Source: Prevotella lacticifex | GTDB lineage: Bacteria > Bacteroidota > Bacteroidia > Bacteroidales > Bacteroidaceae | Direction of reading: 5' to 3' | Assembly (NCBI RefSeq): GCF_019973375.1 | Contig: NZ_BPTV01000003.1 | Location: 1-64,000 of the forward strand | Length of the DNA stretch: 64,000 bases | In this document: in pieces, positions 1 to 8,231 of the stretch | Layout: each line of letters opens with the position of its first letter | Numbering within the stretch: the first letter of the stretch is position 1 | Position numbers and translations under genes: made by a program | The notes under the pieces: generated by a model | Told to the model about the DNA's origin: nothing | Databases searched by the model: none | The model's input: only the letters and a program-made list of their open reading frames with translations

Positions 1-42
1 TCGGCGCAGGGGGATTTTTCCGTGGATGCCCCCTGCACTCGC

Positions 43-1125
43 CTAACCAAATATCGTGAAACAGCGGAACATGAAGAAGGGAAGGTCACTGACCCCATGC
101 ACCTGAGCACGCAGTCCCTTAATCTTTGAGTTGAGCGACTCGGCTGGCGCATTCGTTGACCTGTTGTTGAAGAAGTTTAGCACATACTCCTCTTTGGCCT
201 TGATGGTGTCACGTACTGATATGATTTCCCGAATGCGGGTTCTTCCGACATTCTTGTACCACTTATGGAGCGCTTTCTTTGCACTCTTCCTGTCCTTTTT
301 CTTGCTGAAGATGTTGCGCAGGGCGCAGAGCAGACCGTATGCAGCCTTCATCTTTGGCTCAATCTCAAAGAGCAGGCGCATTTCCTCCTTCTGGAAGTCA
401 GTCCAGTCATTGTGGTTTTTCGTCAGCGGGTATCTTACGTGCGTCAGCAAGTCGGCTTTGGTCTCTCCATTGCTGAGTTTCTTCGGCTCAAACTTTTCAT
501 TCTTCCGCTTGCGCGGCCTGCCGAGGCGTTTGCCGTTCTTGCTCTTCTTGACCTCATGGGTCTCGGCGTACCTGTCCCTTGCCTTGGCCCGCTTCTCTTG
601 CTGCTTTCTGAACTCCCGCTCCTCTCTCTTGACCTCGGTCGTGTTGGTGCGCTTGAGCTTCATGCGCATCGCATCAAGTCCCCTGGTCGTATAAAGCTGG
701 ATGACATGGAAATGGTCTATAACTATCTCTGCCTGTGGGAAGGACTTCTTGACAATGCCCATCATGCTGTCGGAGAAGTCCATCGACACCTCCTTGACTT
801 TATTTCGGCTCTCTTCTTGTATCTCGTCAAAATGCTTCGTCACGTCAGCAACGGTCGTGCCCTTGACTGCAGCTATGAGTGTTCCCTTCTTGCAGTGTCC
901 GTCCCTGTTGGAGAGGAACGTGATCAGGTCATGGTGAAGCATCGTCTCGTCTATGCACAGTCGCTCGCCCATGTTCTTCTCTTGAAGCACCCACTCACCG
1001 GCATGCTCCTTCTGGTCCCAGTCCGTAAAGCCACTCAGATGCTCCTTGTAGGCACGCCCGAGGTACTTCCCGTCAGTCCGGAAGAAGCGCCCCACGCATT
1101 GGGCCGTCACTGGGAAGGCATCCAA
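43..1125 (-). CDS. ISL3-like transposase, catalytic ORF B (copy A)
   Basis: A 360-aa DDE transposase part. Visible landmarks are CIDET near residue 57 (first Asp of the catalytic triad), IDHFHVIQL near residue 137 (the DxFHV block typical of ISL3-type enzymes) and an NAPAESLNSKIKG block near the C-terminus that supplies the Glu. A basic, Lys/Arg-rich insert sits mid-protein. The frame has no ATG at its head; it opens with TTG inside ORF A. It lies one base forward (+1) of ORF A and is preceded by a run of eight A on the coding strand, so it is probably made as an A-B fusion by frameshifting or transcript slippage. Copy B is organised identically, which argues that the arrangement is functional rather than decayed. 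Confidence 0.88.
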   Translation of the reverse strand: MDAFPVTAQCVGRFFRTDGKYLGRAYKEHLSGFTDWDQKEHAGEWVLQEKNMGERLCIDETMLHHDLITFLSNRDGHCKKGTLIAAVKGTTVADVTKHFDEIQEESRNKVKEVSMDFSDSMMGIVKKSFPQAEIVIDHFHVIQLYTTRGLDAMRMKLKRTNTTEVKREEREFRKQQEKRAKARDRYAETHEVKKSKNGKRLGRPRKRKNEKFEPKKLSNGETKADLLTHVRYPLTKNHNDWTDFQKEEMRLLFEIEPKMKAAYGLLCALRNIFSKKKDRKSAKKALHKWYKNVGRTRIREIISVRDTIKAKEEYVLNFFNNRSTNAPAESLNSKIKGLRAQVHGVSDLPFFMFRCFTIFG

Positions 1126-1513
1126 CCATTTTTTTTAAGAAATCCGCAAACTCTACAGAGTAGCAGGTTCCCTCTGCCACAAGAGGCAGGGTTTCAAGGA
1201 CGACGTTGTGACCGTCTCCGTCCAACCAACGACGGCGACGGACATGCAGCAGAACTTTATGCTCGCGTTGTGGGAAGTCATTGAACAAGCGAGGCTCCGT
1301 GAAACCGTTGGGCTGAAGGTCATGCCAGACCTTGTCACGCAGGTCGCGCTCGTCAAGGTAGATGTGAAGAATACGGATGACGGTGCCTGTTTCGTCCTTC
1401 TCGTTAGTAACTTCTTCGTCGATCTTAGTGATCTCGAAGTAATCAAGGATGCCATCGGGCAGCATGTAACGGACTAATGTTGAGTAGTCGAATGTCGATA
1501 GTTTCTTTGCCAT
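1073..1513 (-). CDS. ISL3-like transposase, N-terminal ORF A (copy A)
   Basis: A 146-aa protein that begins MAKKLSTFDYSTLVRYMLP and corresponds to the N-terminal region protein of ISAon1-type elements. It contains a basic patch around HVRRRRW that could contact DNA. Its 3' end overlaps ORF B by about 50 bases. The A8 run at the overlap (minus strand, near 1129-1136) is the likely site at which translation or transcription slips into ORF B. The same ORF A and the same A8 run occur in copy B. Confidence 0.85.
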   Translation of the reverse strand: MAKKLSTFDYSTLVRYMLPDGILDYFEITKIDEEVTNEKDETGTVIRILHIYLDERDLRDKVWHDLQPNGFTEPRLFNDFPQREHKVLLHVRRRRWLDGDGHNVVLETLPLVAEGTCYSVEFADFLKKMVGCLPSDGPMRGALLPD

Positions 1514-1818
1514 GCTGCAAAGGTAACATAGTTTCCCGACATCAGCAACGCTGTTTCACTATATTTTAGTTAGGCGAGTGCAGGGACATCCACGGAAAAA
1601 TCCCCCTGCGCCTTTTTAAATCGCTATTTTGATTATTTTTCACGAAATACCCAATTAAATTTGCAAATAAACAAATTTTGATATGGGCAATAACTTTAAA
1701 TCGTGTATCTAAATTTTCATGCCTTTGTAACGACTTTGTATTATCGTTCATATTCCTTTGCAAGCAGATAATATAAAGCTCTGCTTAGCAAGCAAGGCTA
1801 ACAAAAAACGACACGGTT

Positions 1819-1944
1819 ATGGACAGCATGATTTTAAAGGCAGTAGGAAAGGGTAGTATCTTCTCACTATATCAGCATATCCTCAGGTACATCGCAATTG
1901 CAATGGTCATTCTCTTGGCAATTGGATTGCTTGCTGGAATATAA
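1819..1944 (+). CDS. small single-pass membrane protein, unknown
   Basis: A 41-aa frame starting MDSMILKAVGKGS. It ends in one hydrophobic stretch (about residues 24-41: YIAIAMVILLAIGLLAGI) that would span the membrane, with the stop directly after it. It lies in the otherwise empty 540-bp gap between IS copy A and the WYL gene. Short IS-adjacent frames can be chance events; the well-formed hydrophobic segment and ATG start are the only support. It is not a family I recognise, though its size and shape resemble small toxins or small membrane regulators. Confidence 0.4.
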   Translation: MDSMILKAVGKGSIFSLYQHILRYIAIAMVILLAIGLLAGI

Positions 1945-2100
1945 GCGAGTGGGAGAGCAAGCCTTCACTACCATTGAAAAGCGACAAAGACGAGTGGGAG
2001 AACAGCCCGATTTTTGACGATGGGCTACCCTACCCACTGCCAGATAATACGCTCTAAACAAACAATCTTCACTTTTTTGAAAAAATAATTGGCGGTATGC

Positions 2101-2131
2101 TTGTTTTTGGCATATAGAATAACTAACTTTG
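2101..2131 (+). promoter_or_regulatory. Bacteroidetes-type promoter for the WYL gene
   Basis: The -7 box TAACTTTG lies at 2124-2131 with a TTG at 2101-2103 about 20 bases upstream, matching the TTG/TAnnTTTG promoter geometry of Bacteroidetes. The WYL gene starts 26 bases downstream. This box lacks the TGTAAC repeats seen at other promoters in the island. Confidence 0.6.
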
Positions 2132-2156
2132 CTCACAGAAATAACAAGAACCACTT

Positions 2157-3077
2157 ATGAACCGACCTGTCAAACGACAACTATGGCTGCTGAACACGCT
2201 TCTCAGATATAAGAAGCTGTCGTTCAAGGAACTCCAGAGTAAATGGAAGGACTCATATCTCAACGATGACGACTCAGAATTGTCATTGCGAACTTTCCAT
2301 GGTCACAAGGATGCCATAGAGGAACTTTTCCCCGTAAAAATAGAATGCGATGTTGCAGACGGCTACCGCTATTATGTCGTCAAGACCAGTCCGAAAGAAC
2401 AGGACTCAATGCTTGAGTGGATGCTCAACTCCTTCAACATTGCTGACATCGTTGGCGACGCAAAGAACATGCACGACCGCATACTACTTGAGGAAATACC
2501 GGGCGGAACGGAATATCTCAAAGACATCATCAGTGCTTTAAAGGACAACAATGAGCTTCACCTCATCTACCAATCCTATAAGCATCCCGAGCCTTACGAC
2601 TGTCATTTCCAGCCTTACGCAATGAAGGTAGTCCGTCAGCGCTGGTATATCCTTGGCTATCTCATTGAAAGCAATGGTATTCGCACAATAGCACTCGACA
2701 GAATCCAGTTCCTTGAGACAACAAAGAAGAAATTTACCGTACCAAAGGACTTCTCTGCCAAGGACTATTTCATGAACAGCGTCGGCATCTGGGTGAATGA
2801 AGAGGATAAGCCTCAAAAGGTCGTCATCCGCTCTTCTCCAGTTATGGCTGACTACCTGCGCTCACTTCCTCTACATTGGTCGCAGAAAGAGATTAAGGCA
2901 ACTGACAAGTATGTTGACTTCGAGTATAAACTCAACATCAACCACGAGTTAGTTCTAAAAATTCTAGGCAAAGGGAAATCCGTAGAGGTCTTAGAACCAT
3001 CAAGTTTGAGAGCACAAATTAAAATAGAACTTAATTCTTTAAATCATACATACAATTATGAACAAAGAAATTGTTAA
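2157..3077 (+). CDS. WYL-domain transcriptional regulator
   Basis: A 306-aa protein with the layout of WYL regulators. An N-terminal winged-helix-like part (about 1-75) precedes a central WYL domain (about 120-195) with the pattern CHFQPYAMKVVRQRWYILGY, followed by a C-terminal WCX-like part ending VEVLEPSSLR. WYL proteins sense ligands, often nucleic acid or nucleotide, and control defence and stress genes. Here it overlaps the start of the nuclease-like gene at 3058 by 20 bases, so the two are translationally coupled and the regulator probably controls its own operon. It is a distant paralogue of the WYL genes at 18519 and 23866. Confidence 0.88.
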   Translation: MNRPVKRQLWLLNTLLRYKKLSFKELQSKWKDSYLNDDDSELSLRTFHGHKDAIEELFPVKIECDVADGYRYYVVKTSPKEQDSMLEWMLNSFNIADIVGDAKNMHDRILLEEIPGGTEYLKDIISALKDNNELHLIYQSYKHPEPYDCHFQPYAMKVVRQRWYILGYLIESNGIRTIALDRIQFLETTKKKFTVPKDFSAKDYFMNSVGIWVNEEDKPQKVVIRSSPVMADYLRSLPLHWSQKEIKATDKYVDFEYKLNINHELVLKILGKGKSVEVLEPSSLRAQIKIELNSLNHTYNYEQRNC

Positions 3078-4095
3078 TGCGACTCTAAAGATCCTAGATG
3101 GAAATCCTAAATGGGAGCTGGTATATGAAAGATATGCCAAGGAGCTCCAGGATAATAGAAAGTCGTATAAAGATGCTGGAAAATCATTCCGTGTCCAAAA
3201 GCCACTCGTTGTTTATAGCAAGATTGGCAGTGTTAAAGATTCAAGCAATATTAAGTTGTTTGATTTAAGATTTGCTGGTCAGAGTGTCGGTGAAATCAGA
3301 GTCAATGTTAAGACAGGTAGAAAGGATCTTTATGTTACTAAAGATCAGTCTGACAATGCCAAAAACAAATTAGGCTTTGTTGATAGTAAAGAACTTAAAA
3401 AAGAAGACTGGTCGAAAGGAAAGAATTCGCAAAACTTCCGTAAATTCTATTACGGTTTAGAGTCTAATGAAAAAGTTAACGTAAAAAGTCCGGAACATCG
3501 TTTAGAGAGTTTCTTGTTAAAGGAATTCTCTAAGAAGACTAGGGCTGAAAACAAAAAACTCTGCAATATACAACCTGTGAGATTGGGTGATAAATTCTTT
3601 CAGCTTACAACACCATTAAAGGGAAGCACTCACAATCCACAAATTTCCATTATTGACAATGGAAAGGGTAATATTGGTGCTCAGGGTGGTGGCATAGACA
3701 TCTTAGCCCATATTCGTCATGAAGGCGAAAACTATCCAAGGCTCGCAATCATAGAGTTAAAGGATCAGAATATAGCTAAGGAGCCACAAGTGGAAGTAAT
3801 AGAACAAGCTTTGATATACGCCACTTTTATTGCAAAGTTGCTTTGTCTTACCTCATGTGGAAAGGAATGGTTTAACATCTTTGGTTTTCGCAAAGACATA
3901 AACACCTTAGACCATATTGACCTAGACGTTGTTTCATTGATGCCTTTAGGTTATTCAACTGAAGGAGAACTTTCACCAATAGAAATAGAAGGATTGAACG
4001 TTATACTTCATCCATATACACTCTATTTCTCTACTGATGCACAAGGAAATCCTGACCAATTCTCAGGAACCTTGCTTGAAGCCATAAAGAAATAG
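3058..4095 (+). CDS. PD-(D/E)XK-fold nuclease-like protein, unknown family
   Basis: A 345-aa protein that I do not recognise as a named family. Residues about 215-250 contain GGIDILAHIRHEG followed by LAIIELKDQN. This places an Asp about 20 residues before an E-x-K, the active-site spacing of PD-(D/E)XK nucleases, and a helix with EQALIYATF follows as in that fold. The N-terminal half is lysine-rich and could bind nucleic acid. It overlaps the upstream WYL gene, which suggests the regulator controls it. DNA cleavage is inferred from the motif only; the fold also occurs in inactive or non-nuclease proteins. Confidence 0.6.
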   Translation: MNKEIVNATLKILDGNPKWELVYERYAKELQDNRKSYKDAGKSFRVQKPLVVYSKIGSVKDSSNIKLFDLRFAGQSVGEIRVNVKTGRKDLYVTKDQSDNAKNKLGFVDSKELKKEDWSKGKNSQNFRKFYYGLESNEKVNVKSPEHRLESFLLKEFSKKTRAENKKLCNIQPVRLGDKFFQLTTPLKGSTHNPQISIIDNGKGNIGAQGGGIDILAHIRHEGENYPRLAIIELKDQNIAKEPQVEVIEQALIYATFIAKLLCLTSCGKEWFNIFGFRKDINTLDHIDLDVVSLMPLGYSTEGELSPIEIEGLNVILHPYTLYFSTDAQGNPDQFSGTLLEAIKK

Positions 4096-4099
4096 CATC

Positions 4100-4135
4100 T
4101 GTGCTTATATTTTGCACTCATAGACATTATCTTTG
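4100..4135 (+). promoter_or_regulatory. promoter with TGTGC/GCAC palindrome over the -33 region
   Basis: A short inverted repeat, TGTGC-ttatatttt-GCAC (4100-4117), is followed 10 bases later by the -7 box TATCTTTG (4128-4135). The same arrangement recurs at 12149-12185 and 12814-12850 with better arms (GTGTGC/GCACAC). The palindrome covers the place of the -33 element, where a repressor would block RNA polymerase. It drives the gene at 4162. Confidence 0.5.
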
Positions 4136-4161
4136 CATCCGGAAACCAAAACAATTGGACT

Positions 4162-4695
4162 ATGAGTAAAAAGAAAAAGTCAGACACGAAGCGAAAAGCC
4201 GCACTGGCAGAGCGAACAAAGGTAGATGCCTTCAAGTTTCAGGTCGAGTGGCAGCTAAAGAAAGTTCTGCCAAATCTGAGCATGGACAACGCCGCTCTTC
4301 AGGCAGAGATCGACACGATTGTAAAACGCGACTGGGTAAAAGGTCTCAACGACCTTGCAGAGATAATCAAAGGTGTAAAGCAAGACTTGAATGCATCACC
4401 CGCCGAAGACAAGAACTCTCTCAACGGCTGCATTATCGCCTACATCTACGGTATAACGACCATCAACCCAGTAAATGATGATGGCACTCTAAAAGCAAAA
4501 GACCCTATCACAAAGGCACCTGAAGACGAGAACGACAGAATGCTGAGAGTTGACCTCTACTACGACAACGAAGTCTGGATGAAAGTCGGCGACTGGGCAA
4601 AGGCACACGGCTATGAGTCAATCGTCATGGCTTACCACCCGGTAATAAAACTGCAGAACGTCCGTGTAAACATCCATCGAATTAAGCCCGAATAA
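4162..4695 (+). CDS. unknown protein of the beta-CASP operon
   Basis: A 177-aa cytoplasmic protein with a very basic first 15 residues (MSKKKKSDTKRK). It belongs to no family I can name. The C-terminal 60 residues predict strand-helix-strand-strand (MLRVDLYY, then VWMKVGDWAKAHG, YESIVMAYHP, NVRVNIHRI). That order is loosely reminiscent of the end of the FtsZ C-terminal domain, but I see no diagnostic residues. It has its own promoter and is followed after two bases by the metallo-beta-lactamase gene, so they form an operon. Confidence 0.6.
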   Translation: MSKKKKSDTKRKAALAERTKVDAFKFQVEWQLKKVLPNLSMDNAALQAEIDTIVKRDWVKGLNDLAEIIKGVKQDLNASPAEDKNSLNGCIIAYIYGITTINPVNDDGTLKAKDPITKAPEDENDRMLRVDLYYDNEVWMKVGDWAKAHGYESIVMAYHPVIKLQNVRVNIHRIKPE

Positions 4696-4697
4696 GT

Positions 4698-6059
4698 ATG
4701 GTAAAGATAAAAGTACACCGCGCCCTCAACCAAATCGGAGGCTGCATAACAGAAATCTGGACTGAAACATCCCGCGTCTTCATCGACATGGGACAGAACT
4801 TGCCGGGCAATTGTAGTGCAAGCGAGAGCAAAGATAAAACGAGTTTTGGCTCTGCCGAGCGCAGCCTACAATCAACGATAGTTAACGCAGAACCGACGTT
4901 ACCAGAAGAGGACGATGAAATGGTCAAGAACCTGTTTGTCCAGAACAAGAAGGAACACGAGGCTGTATTCTACACCCACGGACACGAGGACCATATCGGA
5001 CTGTTCATGTACGTGCCTGATGATGTTCCACAATACATGAGCGACGGAACAAGGGAAATTATCCTTACCAAATACGAGCTGATAGCAGAATCGCACAAAA
5101 AATCCTTGAAAAAAGCCGACATAGAACTAACTAAAGAGTACTATGAAGAAATAATCAACGAGGACAAACGGTTAATAGACAAGCTAAAGAACTTCAAGAC
5201 TTGGGAGCGACCAGCCAAAAGGCAGAAACCGCAGGCTATACACATTGGCGACATTTCAATAACTCCATTCTATTGCAACCACTCCATCTTCGACGCATCC
5301 ATGTTTCTGATAGAGGCAGACGGCAAGCGCATCTGGCATACCGGCGATTTCCGCAACCACGGATTCAGCGGCAACCTCTTCGCAATGCTGAAAGCCTATG
5401 CAACCAACATCGACACTCTCATCATCGAGGGCACGATGCTCAACCAGGACAAGGTGAACATTACCGAGGAGGAAGTGTCCGACAAGATGGCTCACGTGAT
5501 GAAAGCCTTCAAGTATGTCTTCGTCCTTTGCTCCGCCACCGACATCGACCGTCTTGCGGCAGTACAGCGTGCCTGTGAGTTCTCTGAAAAGAACCTCTAC
5601 GTCTGCTCAGAGTTCATGCTGAAGACAATGGCAATCTTTACTCGCCGAATGGGACAAAAGAGAAAACTCTTTCATTTTGAACCCACTCTATACAGAGGCA
5701 AAACAGCCTCAGCAACCCTGAAGAAAGATGGCTTCGTCATGGCTTTGGGAGCAAGTGCCTACCATAAGGCAAAGCAACTCCGTGATTCGCTTGATCCGTC
5801 AGAGACATTGCTTATCTACTCTAACTGGGACGGCTACTACAAAATCCCTGAGCAAGTAGAGCACAACAAGTCGTACAAAGCCTTCCGCGACCTCTTTCCG
5901 AATGTTGTTGACATCCACACCTCCGGACATGCTGACAGAGCAACTCTTAAGCAGGTCATTGAAATCATTAATCCGAAAGAAGTCATCGGAATACATAAGG
6001 ACAAGGATGCAACCATAAAATCACTCTATTTGAGTAAAAATACGTATTCACATAACTAA
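4698..6059 (+). CDS. beta-CASP metallo-beta-lactamase-fold protein (RNase J-like)
   Basis: A 453-aa protein with the hydrolase signature THGHEDHIG (residues 93-101, metal ligands H94, H96, D98, H99), CNHSIFDASMF (about 195), WHTGDFRNHG (about 215, motif TGDF) and the beta-CASP motif HTSGHADRATL (about 415). This is the architecture of RNase J and related nucleases. It is shorter than RNase J, which usually runs about 555 aa, and lacks the C-terminal domain. An insert near residues 40-75 separates the first strand from the metal site. It is the second gene of the 4162 operon; a third gene at 6069 starts 9 bases downstream but is now broken by two IS. RNA or DNA cleavage is the family expectation, not shown. 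Confidence 0.85.
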   Translation: MVKIKVHRALNQIGGCITEIWTETSRVFIDMGQNLPGNCSASESKDKTSFGSAERSLQSTIVNAEPTLPEEDDEMVKNLFVQNKKEHEAVFYTHGHEDHIGLFMYVPDDVPQYMSDGTREIILTKYELIAESHKKSLKKADIELTKEYYEEIINEDKRLIDKLKNFKTWERPAKRQKPQAIHIGDISITPFYCNHSIFDASMFLIEADGKRIWHTGDFRNHGFSGNLFAMLKAYATNIDTLIIEGTMLNQDKVNITEEEVSDKMAHVMKAFKYVFVLCSATDIDRLAAVQRACEFSEKNLYVCSEFMLKTMAIFTRRMGQKRKLFHFEPTLYRGKTASATLKKDGFVMALGASAYHKAKQLRDSLDPSETLLIYSNWDGYYKIPEQVEHNKSYKAFRDLFPNVVDIHTSGHADRATLKQVIEIINPKEVIGIHKDKDATIKSLYLSKNTYSHN

Positions 6060-6128
6060 ATAACGATTATGAGTAAAGCTGAAAAAGGGGCGCAGGGGGA
6101 TTTTTCCGTGGATGCCCCCTGCACTCGC

Positions 6129-7211
6129 CTAACCAAATATCGTGAAACAGCGGAACATGAAGAAGGGAAGGTCACTGACCCCATGCACCTGAGCACGCAG
6201 TCCCTTAATCTTTGAGTTGAGCGACTCGGCTGGCGCATTCGTTGACCTGTTGTTGAAGAAGTTTAGCACATACTCCTCTTTGGCCTTGATGGTGTCACGT
6301 ACTGATATGATTTCCCGAATGCGGGTTCTTCCGACATTCTTGTACCACTTATGGAGCGCTTTCTTTGCACTCTTCCTGTCCTTTTTCTTGCTGAAGATGT
6401 TGCGCAGGGCGCAGAGCAGACCGTATGCAGCCTTCATCTTTGGCTCAATCTCAAAGAGCAGGCGCATTTCCTCCTTCTGGAAGTCAGTCCAGTCATTGTG
6501 GTTTTTCGTCAGCGGGTATCTTACGTGCGTCAGCAAGTCGGCTTTGGTCTCTCCATTGCTGAGTTTCTTCGGCTCAAACTTTTCATTCTTCCGCTTGCGC
6601 GGCCTGCCGAGGCGTTTGCCGTTCTTGCTCTTCTTGACCTCATGGGTCTCGGCGTACCTGTCCCTTGCCTTGGCCCGCTTCTCTTGTTGCTTTCTGAACT
6701 CCCGCTCCTCTCTCTTGACCTCGGTCGTGTTGGTGCGCTTGAGCTTCATGCGCATCGCATCAAGTCCCCTGGTCGTATAAAGCTGGATGACATGGAAATG
6801 GTCTATAACTATCTCTGCCTGTGGGAAGGACTTCTTGACAATGCCCATCATGCTGTCGGAGAAGTCCATCGACACCTCCTTGACTTTATTTCGGCTCTCT
6901 TCTTGTATCTCGTCAAAATGCTTCGTCACGTCAGCAACGGTCGTGCCCTTGACTGCAGCTATGAGTGTTCCCTTCTTGCAGTGTCCGTCCCTGTTGGAGA
7001 GGAACGTGATCAGGTCATGGTGAAGCATCGTCTCGTCTATGCACAGTCGCTCGCCCATGTTCTTCTCTTGAAGCACCCACTCACCGGCATGCTCCTTCTG
7101 GTCCCAGTCCGTAAAGCCACTCAGATGCTCCTTGTAGGCACGCCCGAGGTACTTCCCGTCAGTCCGGAAGAAGCGCCCCACGCATTGGGCCGTCACTGGG
7201 AAGGCATCCAA
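6129..7211 (-). CDS. ISL3-like transposase, catalytic ORF B (copy B)
   Basis: A 360-aa catalytic part with the same protein sequence as the copy A product, including the CIDET and DHFHVIQL blocks. It opens without ATG inside ORF A, one base forward of the ORF A frame, and is probably expressed by slippage on the A8 run. Identity at the protein level to copy A suggests this copy is still functional. Confidence 0.88.
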   Translation of the reverse strand: MDAFPVTAQCVGRFFRTDGKYLGRAYKEHLSGFTDWDQKEHAGEWVLQEKNMGERLCIDETMLHHDLITFLSNRDGHCKKGTLIAAVKGTTVADVTKHFDEIQEESRNKVKEVSMDFSDSMMGIVKKSFPQAEIVIDHFHVIQLYTTRGLDAMRMKLKRTNTTEVKREEREFRKQQEKRAKARDRYAETHEVKKSKNGKRLGRPRKRKNEKFEPKKLSNGETKADLLTHVRYPLTKNHNDWTDFQKEEMRLLFEIEPKMKAAYGLLCALRNIFSKKKDRKSAKKALHKWYKNVGRTRIREIISVRDTIKAKEEYVLNFFNNRSTNAPAESLNSKIKGLRAQVHGVSDLPFFMFRCFTIFG

Positions 7212-7599
7212 CCATTTTTTTTAAGAAATCCGCAAACTCTACAGAGTAGCAGGTTCCCTCTGCCACAAGAGGCAGGGTTTCAAGGACGACGTTGTGACCG
7301 TCTCCGTCCAACCAACGACGGCGACGGACATGCAGCAGAACTTTATGCTCGCGTTGTGGGAAGTCATTGAACAAGCGAGGCTCCGTGAAACCGTTGGGCT
7401 GAAGGTCATGCCAGACCTTGTCACGCAGGTCGCGCTCGTCAAGGTAGATGTGAAGAATACGGATGACGGTGCCTGTTTCGTCCTTCTCGTTAGTAACTTC
7501 TTCGTCGATCTTAGTGATCTCGAAGTAATCAAGGATGCCATCGGGCAGCATGTAACGGACTAATGTTGAGTAGTCGAATGTCGATAGTTTCTTTGCCAT
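7159..7599 (-). CDS. ISL3-like transposase, N-terminal ORF A (copy B)
   Basis: A 146-aa protein identical to ORF A of copy A. The ATG at 7599 lies just inside the right end of the element, and a -7-like box reading AACTATGTTACCTTTGCAG sits immediately upstream on the minus strand (TACCTTTG). The element therefore carries its own promoter within its right end. Confidence 0.85.
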   Translation of the reverse strand: MAKKLSTFDYSTLVRYMLPDGILDYFEITKIDEEVTNEKDETGTVIRILHIYLDERDLRDKVWHDLQPNGFTEPRLFNDFPQREHKVLLHVRRRRWLDGDGHNVVLETLPLVAEGTCYSVEFADFLKKMVGCLPSDGPMRGALLPD

Positions 7600-8231
7600 G
7601 CTGCAAAGGTAACATAGTTTCCCGACATCAGCAACGCTGTTTCACTATATTTTAGTTAGGCGAGTGCAGGGACATCCACGGAAAAATCCCCCTGCGCCGA
7701 AAAAGGAAGTAAATTCCGAATGCAACAAATTACTTCTAACCCAAGAATCAAGTCAATTATTGATGACGATTTAAGTAAGTTGCTAGACAAGAAAGAAGTG
7801 CTGAATTGGAAATCTCCTTTAAAGAAGGATAACAATTATAGTGAGCACAGATTAAACAGCAAAGAATCTATTAAGCTTCTTTTTGGAAACGTACAAGAGG
7901 CTTCTGAGTCTTTTAAAACATTCTGGCCTCAACAGTCACCTGTTTGGGACGGCATTGCTGTAAGTAATGAAAGAGATCTGTTCCTTTTCGAAGGAAAATC
8001 ACACAAATCAGAGACAAGAACCTCTACCAAAGCACATAATGGAGAACACTTGATTAATCAGTCTTTATCAATGGTTGCCTCAAAATTTGGTGTGACTTAT
8101 CCAAATGTTAAAAAGAATTGGGAAGGTAAATACTATCAGTTGGCAAACAGAATAGCATTTGCATGGAAGATGAAAGAGATGTTATCAATTACCTCTGCCA
8201 AATACAATAACGTTTATATGATATTCCTTAA

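Larger units (their letters stand above)
3..1612 (-). mobile_element. ISL3-like (ISAon1-type) insertion sequence, copy A
   Basis: A 1,610-bp element bounded by near-perfect terminal inverted repeats of about 44 bp that begin GGCGCAGGGGGATTTTTCC. It carries two overlapping transposase frames on the minus strand. It is almost identical to copy B at 6089-7698; I saw one base difference (C at 601, T at 6687). Copy B has a clean 8-bp target duplication. Copy A does not: its right flank starts tttttaaa while its left flank ends tc, so the two flanks cannot be the same 8-mer. The left junction therefore looks rearranged after insertion. Confidence 0.9.
6089..7698 (-). mobile_element. ISL3-like (ISAon1-type) insertion sequence, copy B
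   Basis: A 1,610-bp element nearly identical to copy A, with the same terminal repeats. It is flanked on both sides by gaaaaagg (6081-6088 and 7699-7706), an 8-bp target duplication as expected for ISL3. It interrupts codon 7 of the gene at 6069. The perfect duplication and near identity to copy A indicate recent transposition. Confidence 0.95.

Noticed and set aside
265..1284. Long plus-strand frames inside both ISL3-like copies (339 aa at 265 and 6351; 187 aa at 131 and 6217)
   Set aside because: They run antisense to the transposase frames, are leucine-rich and have no protein-family features; they are mirror frames of the IS genes.
1613..6080. Composite transposon formed by the two ISL3-like copies with the WYL to beta-CASP genes as cargo
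   Set aside because: Copy B has its own complete target duplication, and copy A has none that matches the outer flanks, so the pair did not insert as one unit.
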